Positions 25,401 to 38,706 of a stretch of 64,000 bases of DNA are shown here, one piece after another. This DNA is from Gymnorhina tibicen. Lineage: Eukaryota; Chordata; Aves; Passeriformes; Artamidae. Location: NCBI GenBank assembly GCA_013399875.1, contig VXAZ01007999.1:154057-218056 (forward strand). The letters run 5' to 3'. How positions within the stretch are numbered: position 1 is the stretch's first letter; each line of letters starts with the position of its first letter. The notes below the pieces were generated by a model. That model had not been told where the DNA came from and did no database searches. It worked only from the letters and a program-made list of their open reading frames with translations. Both the position numbers and the translations under genes were made by a program.

Positions 25401-28400
25401 CGGATGCCAAAATGGGGTGCAAAAAAGACGCCTGTAGGGGGAAAAGACCCCTGTTAGTGCTGCTGTGTGCACAATCCTGGTACACTGCTCCCCTGAAAAC
25501 CCTGCCAGGAAAGTTGCAGCAGTGGAAAAGGAGAGTGGGTGGCAGGTGGTGGAGCTTTTATGAAGTTGGCTTTTCTTGCCACACTGCAAAGCTCTCGTGC
25601 AGGCAGAGTTTGCAGAACTTCAGTGGCCACCATTAGCTGAAGTTTCAGGCAGAGTCACCGAAATCTCCCAGCAGAGCAGTGTTTGGCACACTGACTCACT
25701 GCTTCAAAGCTGCAGCCTTCTGAACCAGCTTTTCCGAGCTGAATTACTCACCTGACATTTGATAAATCTCGGTGAACTCCTTTTTGTTCTAAGGGAGAAG
25801 CTGTAAAATTCGTTCTTCTTTGTATTACAGAAGTTCCCACTGAGTCCTCCTCTGGAAAAGCTGAACACTTTTTATGCTGCAAGAGGGTGGCACAAACAGG
25901 GCAGCTTCCTGCCCTGACAGATTTTAGACCATCAGCCCTAAATCTGAGATCTGCCTGTTGCACGTTTCTCAGCTTTACCTCTCAGTGCTTTGCCTGAAAG
26001 AGATTAATCAAAAAATTGTTTGTAAACTCAGCACTGTGTGAGTTTAAGCTCGCAAAATCATTAAGCACTTAGAAAAGGGTTTTTTATAACATTTTAAGTA
26101 ACAGGCCTGATAACAAAGTTACACTTTTTGTGACTGACTCGCAGTGAACAACTCCCACCATTGTCTCAGCACTTCAGTTTCAAAAATCTCCGTGTTACTG
26201 TAACACCTGGCCTCACTAGGTGAGCCAGATACATTCCAGATTCACTAAAAGTTCATCTTACTCTGAAGAAAGACGTCTCAGTAGGTGATTCTACAGACAT
26301 TGCACTGAATTCTATTTAAAACTGTGAATTACAGTACCTCACTTTTCTGTCCTTGAAACATTTGTCTGCACAGGTGGTGCACCTTTGGTAGAATGAGGTG
26401 AAAACAGAGGGAAAATGGAAGTGTCTATAGGTCGTGCATCTTGGAAGGAAAAGAGGCAGGAAAAGAAGCAATTGGGAAAAGGTACCACGGAAATACAAAT
26501 GGTTCAAATCTCATTTCTTTGCATAGAATATAAGCATCAGACAGGTAACATATGTGGTCTGAACCAGATGCAAGCACCTGACACGCTCCATCTGCACAAG
26601 CAAACAATCCAAGCATATTTGGGATGATAGATGCAGGACTGGCAGGTATTTATCACGTAACTGTCTGGAGATTTGACTATCAGCTAAACAGGAACACTGC
26701 TAAAAAGCACCTGCCTCACAGCACAGACATTTAGAAGCTCATACTCAGGAAGTTGCCCAGATTCAAAAGCTGCTGCATTTGATTTCCGTGCCTGTTTTAC
26801 CATTACTTCAAAGACAGCCAGTTCCAAGTCACTTGACATTTGCTCTGAGAAGCCTGAGCAAACAGCCAAGGCTGGATCAGGGTGTCTCTGCGGTGTGAGC
26901 TAACAAAGAAATGGACAAACATGTCAAGCCAAAAGCCAGAAGCTCTGGGAAATGCATTGGGCGAGGCTGCAGCTCTTAATAGATCCAGGGAGAGAGTCTG
27001 TAAGAGTTTCACGTGGAGCACAGCCCTGGCAGGGGCTCGTGATCAGGGCAGGCAGCTTGGGTTGTTGGTTAGGGCACCTCCCATGCTTCAGGGATGGCTC
27101 TGCAGGAAAAGCACATGGGAACAGGGGGAAAAGTGGAAATTTGGCTGTCCGAAGCATCTCCCGCTCTTATGAAGATGTGCTCTGCACAGCTGCCACATGC
27201 ACACTTACCCTCCTCCCAAACCAGCAGCTTCCCAGCTGGATTAGGCTGTGGAGACGAAGAGTGTGGGGTTTATATTACAGAGCAGAGACTCCTCGCAGCT
27301 CAGTTAAAAATGCAGCCTGACCTCTGTTCTAAAGCACTTTAGGGAATCTTTGTCCCAGAGCTTGAGGAAAAGGTAGAGCTATAAATTAAAATTGCATTAG
27401 TAGTTTCTTTGGTGGTCTGCAGAGCAGGCAGGAGAGGAGCTGGAATTTTTTTTTTTTTTTGCATTTATAAGGAGTTGTATCCCCAAATTATACGCAGTGC
27501 TTTGGCATGGAAACACAGATCCACTAAAAAAAAATAATGTTTAAACACTGTATAGCTCAACAGAGAGGAAATGGCATTACTGAAAGACCTGGTGCATTAA
27601 ATGCTGTTTCTAGCACTCTTGGAATCCTCTGTGTCTGTGTCTTTGATACCTACATAAAAGCATAAACCGAAAATTCTTTGTGAAATAATTCTCTCAGTGC
27701 AGTTTCAGATACATGAAATGTACAAAATTTGGGCACTTTTACTTGTAGCTGCACTATTTCCAGGTGATTTCTTGTTAGTGCTTAGAGAGCTTTGATCTAC
27801 TTTTAGCTTAAAATCAAGTTATATTCCACACATCGGTTTTATACTGAGAGGGTAGTCAGAAATTAATCCAGAGACACACTATTTTACTGCTTTTGCACCG
27901 TATTTCCTGTTTTAATGCTAGATTGTTTTGATGGAAGGTAGCGATCATTTAAACATTAAGAACAGTCATCCTGGGGACGCAGTTGTCAGATTTAAGGATC
28001 AGAAATTATATAGGCAGCTGTAAAAGGAAAGGAAGTGAATAGATCAATATTACAAGGCCCCGTAATTCTTTGCAGTATTAAAGCGAAATGGGGGAACTGT
28101 TTGCTAGAACAGCTTGATGATTTAAGTTATGCAGCAGCTCCAGGGGCAGGTGAGAAGCAGGTAGCAACATCTGTAGGGTCCTGAGAGGGTTAAGGACACC
28201 GTAATCAAACAGGTTTTTGCCCTGAAGCAAAAAGGTGGACTTGCAGTAGGAACCCATTCCGGGCTGGAAAACAGAACAGCCCTGGCAGCCACTCCATGTG
28301 CAGGAGAGTCTCTGGGGGAGCATTTGTAGGGAAAGATCCCTGACACTACAGAACCCTTTGGAGGGTCCTGGCAGCACCCTCCACATCTCTATTTACATGC

Positions 28401-31400
28401 AGGGAGCGAGCAGCCCATCAGTGAATTAATCCTCCATTTCCATCACGCAGGTCTGCATGTTTATGAGCAAAGCCCTGAGCACACAGTAACACTGTGCTCG
28501 ATACCAGTCCTGAGAGAATCTGGCATTGTTTGGAAGCATTTGGTCAATGGCTTTTCAGTGCTCATTGTGCATGCAGAGGAGGAAGCAGCATCCCAACACA
28601 GTAACTACAACACAGGCTCCCCGTAAGGTTGTGGATATTTGAAAGCAAGCCCAGGGTGCTGCAACCCCACCAGCTTGGAGACCTACTCAGAATTCAAATT
28701 AATTCAGCAGAAGGAACACAGCTCACAGAGAAATGCAGAGAGTCAGAGCAGACCAAAGCTCAGCTAAAAACCTGCACATAGAGTTGGACAAAGTTTCCTA
28801 TTCCACTTCAAATTCCAAGCAGAGACACGAGAGTGTCATTTGTTGTGTGGGAAGAGTGATCCAGTCACGTCATTACTCATCCCAGCCAACTCTAAGCTCG
28901 CAGTACAGGTGAGTTAAATTCTTAATCTGAGGTGACTTTATGCATTTCACTGAGATTTCAAAATCCAGCCTGTAGACCTCAGCATTCCAGACAGGTCCAA
29001 AAAGAAGGTACTTTATTTAGTGATTTTTCTAGGACACAGACATTTGAGGTTGTAGCATAAAAGTTTAGAACCTTTAATCATTTTGTGGTTCTTGGAACAC
29101 GACAAACCAGCTCCCCCTCACTGTTCAAGTCCAAACCCACAATCCAGATTTCTCTCCCAGTCCCGCTTGAGGACAAACTTAGCTAGACACACCTTTTTAT
29201 CTGCCTTGGGAAGGAAACTTCCTATCAGCAAAAAACAAAGCTAGTAAGATTATTTAATCAATTAAGAGAACAACTGCTTTTGGTTGATTTTCTTGGTTCT
29301 ACTATTTCCCAACCAAGTCTTTGTTGACAGTGCATAGCAGGGTCTACTAAGACCCTGGTTCCTGGTATGAATCCAAACAAAGTTTCAGCTCAGAGCATTC
29401 CTAAAGGAAGTGGGAATGTCCCAAACTGGTTCAATTATACCAGGTAATGGAGAGTACACTGGGAGGTGGAGAGCACTTTAAGGAACACACTCCTAGGGAA
29501 ACAGCCATGCTGGTTATCCCAGAGAAGCACAAAGGCAGGATCATTCACTTCACGTGTTTAGGGACGCTGCCTTCTGGTGCTCCAGAGCCTGGGGCACATC
29601 TGAAATTCAAACTGGAAGCCTCTGATTTGAAAGGTTTGTCAAAGCCTCGGTCTGGTTCTCAGCAGTGTCTTTAGCCCCGACCAGATTTAAGGTTGCATTT
29701 GCAATTCAAAGCATCTCAAGGCAAAGACATAATCGTTACAGGGAGTGGAAACTTTCCTTTCCTACATTGCCTAGCAGAAAATGATATCCTAAATTAGGAA
29801 AACCGAGACAAAATCTGGAAGGTCTCCCATCTCTCATGGGAGAGAGGTTACCCCACTTATTTCAGATAGCAGCTGAGAGGTTCCAGCACCAGGTAACCTC
29901 GGCTCCTGTACTTCCTGTGGAGGGAACACAGCAGCTCCACCTGCACTGCTTCCAGCGATAACTCTCCTCACTTTGCATAATGAGGTCCCATCTATCGCCC
30001 CAGAAGTTGTTTAACCCCCAACAGTGACTTATTCCAGGCTATCAGCCAAGTGAATGCTTAAGTGGAATATATGTAGCAATGATCATCACAGGCTCGTATT
30101 CATCTTGTCTCAGAAATTGTTTAGGGCACAGAGGTTAAGAAGAATAGAGTGCAGGCTTAAAAAAGATTTGTTTCTAAGAGACATTTCACTAGATTCATCC
30201 AATTTAGTGAAGAAACTGAGGTTAGGGGAATGCCTTTTAGGAACTATTGTCTCATGGTAATCTAACACATAGGTTTTCAAGAGAGGACAGCAGTTAAGCA
30301 AAGTTGCAGTTCAGCCAGATAAGGAACCCTCTCATTAGCATGGAATAGATCTGAGCACCTCAGAACAGCTGTCAGCCCCTTTACAAAGCAGCCCCCATAC
30401 CCCTTCCCTTCCGACTCTACAAGCCAAGCTACCCAGAGCTTTTCAGGGCTCCTGGCATAGCACAGGCTTACCAACCAGTCTAAAAATACCCGCAAAAGTG
30501 AGGAGGGAAAGGTCCTGATCGACATAAGGCAATTAGAGCTGGCTTAGAGAAAACTCACTGATCAGACAGGCATTGTTCTGCAATAATGCCACTCAGCATT
30601 CCCATCCTAAGCGGGAGAAGCCTTCAGGAACAGAACTCCCCGTTCTGAAGCTCAGCACAGCCACACCCTGTCTCTCCAGGCAAAGAACCAGCAGAGCTGC
30701 TTGGGGTGTTTAGAAAAAGCGTGAGGCCCTTAATTGGGTTAATTGGGTTTCACCTGCAGCAGGTGGGTGTTTCTGAGCACCTGCTCAGACAAGAAACGTG
30801 ACCCTGTGTGTGGAGGGGATGGTGCAACCGAACATGGAGTGGCTTTCCCCAAAACACCAACAGGAGATGTTAACCAAGGCACAAAAGCCCTTTTAAAGGG
30901 TGTTTAAAATGCATTTGCTTCAATGTGCTGCTGTTTTCACTCACATGCATTTCAGTGAGATTCCAGATTTGGAATAATGAAGGGGGATATCTGGGAGGCA
31001 GGAAGGAATGGGAAGGGAAGACAAGGCTGGACTTTGCTGAGGGGCCTCAGCTGTCTGGAGAAAGGGGCCAGCAGGAACCTCCCGAGTCCAGCAAAGCCCC
31101 TGTACCTGCAACAGCTGCACCCCATGGACAGGGACAGGCTGGGCCCTGATTTTTTCCCCTGCAGGGAAGGACCTGGTGGTTCTGACAGCAATAGAGTGAA
31201 TGTGGAGTTACTTGGCTGGAAACACACAGAAACCAAGTGGTAGCTCCTCCGTTCATCTACAACACCCTTCAGAATGAAAAAGGAGCTCCATCTCGCTGAA
31301 AGGGCAGGGATAAGATATCCCAGGCAGCAATAAATCGGCCTCCCCCAATGTGCTCTGAGGAATTACAGAAAGAAATAGCCCCAGAAGCAACATTTGCAGA

Positions 31401-34400
31401 TAGGTCAGAGGTTCTGCATGCGCTTTGGCTTTGTTTATATCCCATTTCCCATGCCCCGGGGCGACACGAGTGAGACAGAGGCATTGTGACAACCCCTGCA
31501 CCCTCCAGAGAGGGAAAGGCAGCACTTTGCCATCATTAGGACTCGCTCACGCTGCTCCTGCAGGAACCCAAACCCCTGGTTCCAGCACTGGCATCACGGT
31601 GTGGGGTCTTTGAGCAGAAGCAACAGCAAATAGCCCATCCCTGGGGAGCTATTCCCTGCATAAATAGCTGCATAAACAGCTCTGCAGTGGCACTCACAGT
31701 CTGGCTCAGGAGACTTTTATGTCTCCAGTTTCTAATGAGGACCGGTTTAATTTTTTTTTAACATCCCGTCTCCCCAATAAAAGCCATCTCCGATGTGGAA
31801 TTGGCTCTGAGAATTGCAGTTCCTTGATCATAAGTGCTTTCAAGTGATGTGGCAGGGTGATCAACATGAAGGTTGGATTAAGGTTTAGACTGCAGCTTTT
31901 GGGAGCCATACAAGTCACTAATTACACATACAGCCCTCAGCACGGCAATGGTAACATCACAGAGCTACTTCAGGGAAGATTCAAAGAGAAATAACACAGT
32001 TTAGCACTAAAGTAAGAAAGTTCCTGTGACATTAAAAAGCAGAATTTCCCTCCAGGCAGAGGTTTGTCTGTGCCTCCTGAGCTCTGTTAAAACCCAGAGA
32101 TGACAACTCCTGAATGTGCTGAAGAGCCCAGGCCAAGAGCTGGGGTCTGCAGAAGTCACCTTGTAACCGAATTTCCATTTGCCTTCCAAAACACGGTCTT
32201 GGGCTGTGGAAAGCCCAAGACTACGATTTCATTTAGCTAATATTTCATTTAGCTAAAGAGATCCCTCAGCTTCCCTGGGCAGGACAGAACGGAGCGAGTG
32301 TCATTATTGCTCCTCAGGTATCAGGGTGAGATTAGATCTGCAATCAGGCACAGCTCAGCCCCACACCGAAGGCAGCAAGGCACAACCGATAGCGGATTTG
32401 TTTAGGAATTTCTTTCATTTCACTTCGGATGTGTGACACCAGTCCAGACCAGCTGTGGAGTGCAGATATGACAGATGTGGCTTGAAAGAACCTGGGAAAG
32501 TGCACAGCAACCTGGGACTACTTTGTACTGAAAACCAGAGATTTTCTGGGCCACAAAAAGAAGTTAAAGCTGCTCGGCCCTGTCTGTTCTCCAGTCGTAC
32601 ACAGCTGCCACTTAGAACAAGGAAGAAACAGAGAAGAGAAACTGGGAATTTGAAGCCTGCAGGATTCCTGGCTGTTAAGAGAATAAACAGTGATTTTTCA
32701 CCCCACAACCAAGCGCAGATCCCAGGGGACCATGCAAGGTAGGCACCAGTTAATTGCACCATTTTCCTCCTGGGCACAGGTGTTCCTTTGCAGGACTAAA
32801 AGTGTTTTAATGAAATGCTATTTGCGCTCAAAAATAGCCTTTTAACCAGTAGCCTTGAAGTCTTTCCAAAATAAAAAATACTTTTATAGTCTGTCTTGAA
32901 AACATTGATGATTTTCTGAAATTACTTCGGATGTCTCAAAGAATGGCATCATGATGATCTCTGGTTTTAGCAACAGTCATTGCCTGACAAGGTCAATTAA
33001 AAAAAATCAACTGTGGTTTCAATTTCATTCTGAAGTATTCAAAGCTAAATTTTTCAATTACAATTTTGAAAAAAGTCTTCTCCCTGAAAGCAGAAATGAC
33101 AAATTGATTTGGGAAATCCTCTGAAACAAACTCCCCCAAAAAAATATCTGCCAAGCTTTTATTTTAGATTTCCTTTGTTTTCCAAAATTAGGTGTCATCT
33201 TTCAATCAGCACCACCCCAGAGGATGAGATTTGTGTTCACTACCCTGGCATGTGTAATGATGCCAGGATAATTTGCAGCAGATGTACATTTGGGGAGAAA
33301 TTATTTTCCTCCGAATCTATTTGTGTGGGAGGATGAAGTATGGTTATAATGAAGGTGCTGTGGGAGCTGAATGACTTTGCATCTCAAGTACAGGTGCACT
33401 TGGGTGTAACTTAAACATAGTTTGCAATCTCTCTAAATGGAGCATTTATAGCCAATTACACTTGTCATTCACCTTGCAAATACCTCTATCTAATTTAAAA
33501 GCGTATGCAGCAAGCAGAAAAATAAAGGCTATTCTATTAGATGACAGCGGAATAGAGGTGGAGGTACCAGCTCTGTGTCTAACATGTTTGGCAGATTTCT
33601 GAACTGAAATAGAATGAATTCAGAGCGTGGCCTCCAATGCCCTTATTCTCCCTGCATCAGAAGCCTCCTGTCAAATGTAATTTCCTCCAGGAAGACATGT
33701 ATCTAGTTGAGATTTTCCAAAACCTGTCCAAGTGATTTGGACACTCACTTCTCATTAGTATTAACAGCAAGTGAGCATGAGCATCTCCTAAGTGCCTTTG
33801 GGAATCTCTGACACATTTTTATTTTGGTGGCTGTTAAGTGACTCTTCGGGCAATCTGCACCAGAAATGACAAATTTCACATTGGTTTTCCTGCACTCGGA
33901 TATTCCTAATGTCCATGTACCAAATGTCAAAATTTTCCCTCAAAAAGACAGCTGAGATGTGGTGAGAGGGAGGGCAGAGACAGGCTTTTGCTGTGTTTGG
34001 ATTAAAGGACAAAGTTCACATTCCAAAACTGTCTCCTCCACAGAGGGCTGCATATACCAATTTTAGGATAATACCACATTCATTGTCATCTTTTTGTCAC
34101 CGCCCGAGGCAGGGATGTCACTGCAGTGGGAGCAGGGATGCAGAGGAGTTCCGTGGCTCTGTGTCACAGGCACTGAATCACAGGCAGTGCCCTGGAGAAC
34201 GGAACAGGAGGGAAGGAAAGGTGAACCTCTGTGGGAACACCTGGTCCGTGCCCGGCAGCAGGGAACAGCTGTTCCTCTGAGAGCTCCTCAGATTTTCAGT
34301 GGTACACCTTAGATCACATCCAGTCCCTCTTACTGTTCCAGGAAACAATCAGAGGAAAATGGGAACTGAAGAACAAACAAGGAGCAAATTATTCTTTAAA

Positions 34401-34622
34401 CTGATAACAGATTATATTCTCCCCTTTCCCCACCAAACTGAGGGAGCAGAAAGAGGCTTGGAAGAGATTTCATTCCTGTTGTATCCAGCTTCCACTTTTC
34501 ACCCCCCACAAGGCAGAAGAAAGCCTTTCGAGCCACTTCTCCGACCAAAACACTGCAAATCCCTTCAGACTGAACCGTGGAGCTTTCCTTTGCCCAGCCC
34601 TCCCTGACAAAGTCAGTCTCAC
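22431..34622. other. Gene-poor DNA
   Basis: No exon, RNA gene or recognisable repeat family was identified. Notable low-level features are a T-run at 27,446-27,460, a 15-bp direct duplication at about 32,228-32,256 (TTTCATTTAGCTA twice) and AT-rich unique stretches at about 27,380-28,070 and 32,800-33,560. Open frames here are short and lack any family signature. Confidence 0.45.
27446..27460. repeat. Poly(T) tract
   Basis: Fifteen consecutive T residues. No retroposed body was recognised beside it, so it may be simple low-complexity DNA. Confidence 0.7.
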
Positions 34623-35057
34623 TGATGCCCTGAGTGGCTACCTAGAAACAGAGACTAGACAGGAGTAAGGGAATAAAGGGAGGTATTTATTTGAAAGGCC
34701 TTCGAAGATGCACCCTGGGGAGCCACTCTCAAAATGGACCCCAACATGGACCATGAGTCACGAGTTTTTCACACTTTTATAGGTTTGGTTCATTTGCATA
34801 TCAGCGTGAATTCGCCAATTAAAACTTTAGCTAATGATGTCATTTCTTCAATTTCTCCACCTCTCTGGAGGCCCTAGTTTACATCTTTTGGGCCTAGGAC
34901 GATCTGAGTGCCCTCGAATAACAAGCTCAGAGAGGCTTTGTTACGTCTGGCATAAGAGAGCAGCAGCGCGCAGGCTGCAAGAAACTTCAGAGTTACACAC
35001 GAGGCAATACAGGATTTGAAAATAGAAAAGTTAAAACCTAAGGCATCATTCCCAACA
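34623..35057 (-). mobile_element. Solo LTR of an endogenous retrovirus
   Basis: Read on the minus strand, the block starts TGTTGGGAATG and ends GGGCATCA. In between it has the normal LTR order: an upstream region, a CCTATAAAAG promoter box near 34,775, an AATAAA poly(A) signal near 34,690 about 90 bp further, and a short terminal U5-like segment. No gag, pol or env sequence adjoins it. I could not find a matching target-site duplication, so the ends may be eroded or mis-set by a few bases. It is unrelated in sequence to the LTR at 3,154. Confidence 0.65.
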
Positions 35058-36237
35058 AACATAAATGCAAATAAGTGAGTAATACTGGGCTCTATAAATC
35101 CATTTCACGTGGCTTCTTGATCTGTTATTTAACTGACATCCCTTCCCTTTTTGCCAAATGTATTTCATGCATATGTGTCTGTTTCCTATAATCTTTTCCA
35201 TTTCTCTTATCGCTTATATTTTAATAAACCACATGTAAGATTCAGTATCTTCTTTAGCAGCCAGAGAGGGAGATATATTTGTCCATTGGGGTTATTAAAA
35301 TTCTAAATATCTCCCTCCTTTTATTTGATTTTAGTGAGATTCCGGACCTTTTCTCAATACCAAGAAGATTGGATTCATTGGAATATAACTCTGACAGAAG
35401 TCTTGCAAGGAAACTTTAATTTTAGTTCAAACTCCATTAATTTCAGATATTCCTAGAAGATGTGGACAAGGTGAACCTTTTCTTATGAACTATTTTCAAC
35501 CCTAGTTTAAGATTAAGCTAAAATGGGTTTTTTGCTTCTTAGCACTGAGGAAAAAACCCTAAAAGCAAAACTTGAGACCATTATTTTGCTTTCATAAATA
35601 TTTTAACTCCTGACAGAACTCCTGATGGCCACTTGGCTTAAGCAAGGACAGACTTAAACCTTTAAATCTGACTTTTTGGGCATTATCTTCCTGGTATTAG
35701 TGGAATAAACTACTTAAAACAGAGTTCTGCTTTCCTGGGGGCCTCTCCACCGGTCTGTCATTGCTGCCTTTTACACAGAGAGCACATTAGGTTAAGAGGC
35801 TCAGCTCAGCAATTCCAGATTTGCTACCAAGGGAGACTCCAGCAGTGATTTCTCCCTGATCCTTTGCGAAGCAGCAGTGATTTGTCTCCTGGTTTTCTCT
35901 CAGTGAACTCAGTGTCCTGTGGTTTTGTGGATCTATTCACTGGGTAAATTGTTCTACTCACAGCTGTTTGAAGGTACATCTGGCCAAAGGGGGAGTTCAA
36001 GGAGTTTATTTCAATAAGACTCTAAAACCCAAAGTAATTTTAATTATTCCCCTTGCACATAAACCTTCCCACTCACAATAAGAACCGTGGATGCACATCA
36101 CAGCTTCAGGGGAAGAAAGTGCTTACAGGGAAAACTCAGGAGCAGTGACCAAAATCAGGGTCTGATGGGCCACTTGAAACTTTATCACTTCGTGTAATGT
36201 CATCTCAGAGCTGTTAGCCACAAAAAAGATGACAAGA
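35058..36237. other. AT-rich unique DNA
   Basis: No gene was seen. The 35,080-35,480 part is AT-rich unique sequence (CATGCATATG, TTAATAAACC, GGTTATTAAAA) that could be conserved non-coding DNA. Nothing else is recognisable. Confidence 0.4.
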
Positions 36238-36484
36238 TCAAACTGAAAGAGGGTAGGTTTACATTAGATATTGGGAAGGAATTCTTCCATGTGAGGGTGG
36301 GGAGGCCCTGGCACAGGGTGCCCAGGGAAGCTGTGGCTGCCCCATCCCTGGAAGTGTCCAAGGCCAGGCTGGACGGGGCTTGGAGCAGTCTGGGATAGTG
36401 GAAGGTGTCCCTGCCCATGGTAGGGGGTGGAACTGGATGAGCTTTAAGGTCCTTTCCAACCCAAACCGTGCTGTGATTCTATGA
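36238..36484 (+). mobile_element. CR1 LINE 3' end
   Basis: The segment matches the familiar tail of avian CR1 elements: GGTAGGTTTA, GAAGGAATTC, GAGGCCCTGGCACAGG, GGACGGGGCTTGG, GGTGGAACTGGATGA, CTTTCCAACCC, and the terminal GTGATTCTATGA. It is a typical 5'-truncated copy of about 250 bp with no coding part left. CR1 copies normally lack target-site duplications and none is visible. Confidence 0.93.
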
Positions 36485-38148
36485 AGAAGCAAGTTTCAAC
36501 TTTCCACCAATTCCTTTGGAGCCACAGTAGAAAATCAGCAAAGTTAATGCTCCAGGCTGCAGAGTCTTCATCTACTGCTCAAGAGAAGGAGAGCTGGCAT
36601 TAAGAGTGCACCAGCTTCGCTGCTGTTATTCCCAGGCCTTTCCAAAGCAACCAAACAGCTTTTGTGTGTGTTTCTGAGAGAGGAAATTTATCTAAAACTC
36701 CCAGTTTCTCGTGGCAGCCTTCTGCCACCTGCCTGTGCTGGCTGCATCTCTCACGGCCAGGTCATCAATCTCCAGTCCCTGCACCACTCTCCAGAGGAGC
36801 AGCCTCCTACTCCCCTCACCTGTCCCTGCTGCCATCCAAACCCCCTCCAGGCTGAAAAGAGCCAGCAGCAATTCATCTCACCCTCACTGAGGCCTCTGAA
36901 ATGTTCCTCTACTGATTGAAGACTCTGCCTAGTTTAGCTCATTTTGCTGACTTTGAGACAGAGTTAGGGAAGCAGATCCCACCACTGGCAGGTTGCTCAG
37001 CTGCCTTATTTAAACCTGGTAATGATGTGCTGCAGTGTCAGCCCTTGCCTTTCCATCTCTTTTACCAGGATCACAATGAATGAGAGATCTCACCATGGTG
37101 CCATGAACTCTGTGCTCCCAGGAGGCTCTCTCTGAACACTGCACATCCTGACATCACAGCATCTGAACACCTCATCTTTACCTGGCTTTTGTTTTCTTCC
37201 CCTCTAAAATCCCAGTGTTCATACAAACTGTTGCACCCCAGTCACTGCTGGTTCTGTAAAACATTTCTCAAAGCAATTTGAATTATTAAAAATCAAATCA
37301 CATTGAACTCACACATTAAACCTTTCATCCAAGTCTGCCAAATGCGTGGTCTTGGAGCTGAATGCACTCAGCCAAAAATCTGGAGCATGGTGGTGGTCTG
37401 GGTGCCTTCCACATAAAGTCCATAGCAGGCAGACCTCTCTGAATCCTTCTGCAATCCCTCTTCTGTGACTCAAAGCTCCCAGCTGGATTCGGTTGGGGGA
37501 GCTTGTTCCTTTCTTTGGTTTTGGGGTTTCCACCTCTTCTGGGCCGTGAGGGACAGGAAGGTGTATTTCCATCCTGAGATCATGGATTGAATTCATTGTC
37601 TGAGAGCAAATAATTGCAATGTAAAATATTGCAAGTGAATGCAGACTGTCTGTTCACAGCCAGATCCCACACAGCGATCAGAAATGCCTGTGTCAGGCTT
37701 CATCCCAGCTTTGTGACCAGGCACGGTTGTTACACTCACTCTCGGCTCCAAATAGTGTTGTTTGTTTGATGTGCGGGGAAGAAGAGGAAGACTGCCTGTA
37801 GCTTGCTTTGCAACCAGCTGGAGGCCAGCAAAAAGACAGATATGTGGCTGGTGAAGCAAATTCTGTACCTTATGTCTCATACTCTGCCTTTGAGGCACAG
37901 CAAAGCAGGTCAGAGACTTGGCCATGTCAACCTCCACAGCATCCTTTCCATGGATGAAGGCAGGAATCCTGTGGTGGCGTGTACTGCATCCATTCCAGCC
38001 TCCTCAGCAGCCTCCTGGCACAGCACAACAGCACTTCCATCAGAGAAACAGGGGTGGCTGCCGCCAGCAGAGAGCCAACAGCTGGACTGCAGCTGTGTGC
38101 TCACCTGTACTGAAGGGCTGTTCTCAGGGGCCTGGGGGGTTACAGCAG
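36485..38148. other. Gene-poor DNA upstream of the LIG3 minisatellite
   Basis: No exon or repeat family was recognised. A minus-strand frame at 37,593-37,937 and a plus-strand frame at 37,803-38,177 overlap each other and show no domain, so neither is called. The right end merges into the ~71-bp repeat array. Confidence 0.45.
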
Positions 38149-38706
38149 CACCTCAGGCCCACACAAACACAGTGTGAGGGGCTGGGAGGGACCATTTCAG
38201 GAGGTCAGGTGATGGAGCAGCACTTTAGGACTGTGCAGGTACAGCGTGCACTCCTGGAGAGCCCGGCTGAGGGCCAGGTGACACGGCAACACCTCAAACC
38301 TGCACCAACATGGCACAGCACTCTTGAAGGGGCAACTTCATGAGGTTGGGGATTGGGCAGTGGCTCAGACCTGCACAAACACGGCGTAGAAGTCTTGGAG
38401 GGACCATTTCTATGGCCAGTTGATCCAACAGCACCTCAAAGCTGTGCTAACACAGCACAGCACTCCAGGTGAGCCAGTGCAGTGCAGCCAGGGATAGGGC
38501 ATCCCCTCAGACCTGCCTCAGCTCCGTGTAGCGATCTGGAAAAGCCAGCTTTGGGAGGTTGGGAATACGTCATCGCCTCAGGGAGGGACACGCAGGGTGC
38601 AGTGCTCCTGTGAAACCACCCGTGTGGTGGGGAACTGCTGCTGCCTCTCAGTGGGACTCGCAGGGCACAGTGCTCCAGGGGAGTCACCCGTGTGGTGGGG
38701 ACCAGC
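38149..38706. repeat. Decayed ~71-bp minisatellite array
   Basis: A core of the form CACCTCAgacCTGcac recurs at 38,149, 38,221, 38,290, 38,361, 38,432, 38,503, 38,574, 38,644 and 38,710. That spacing is 72, 69, 71, 71, 71, 71, 70 and 66 bp. Units also share GGCACAGCACTC and GGGACCATTTC-like segments but have diverged. About eight units run straight into the 24-bp array. Because 71 is close to three times 24, both arrays may derive from one basic unit. Confidence 0.8.

Noticed and set aside
25376..25470. Short GC-rich segment near 25.4 kb considered as a tRNA-like or SINE head
   Set aside because: No complete A and B box pair, no cloverleaf and no tail could be traced.
37593..38343. Overlapping frames on both strands near 37.6-38.3 kb as a missing upstream neighbour gene
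   Set aside because: No zinc-finger, chaperonin or other signature; the right part is the ~71-bp repeat array.
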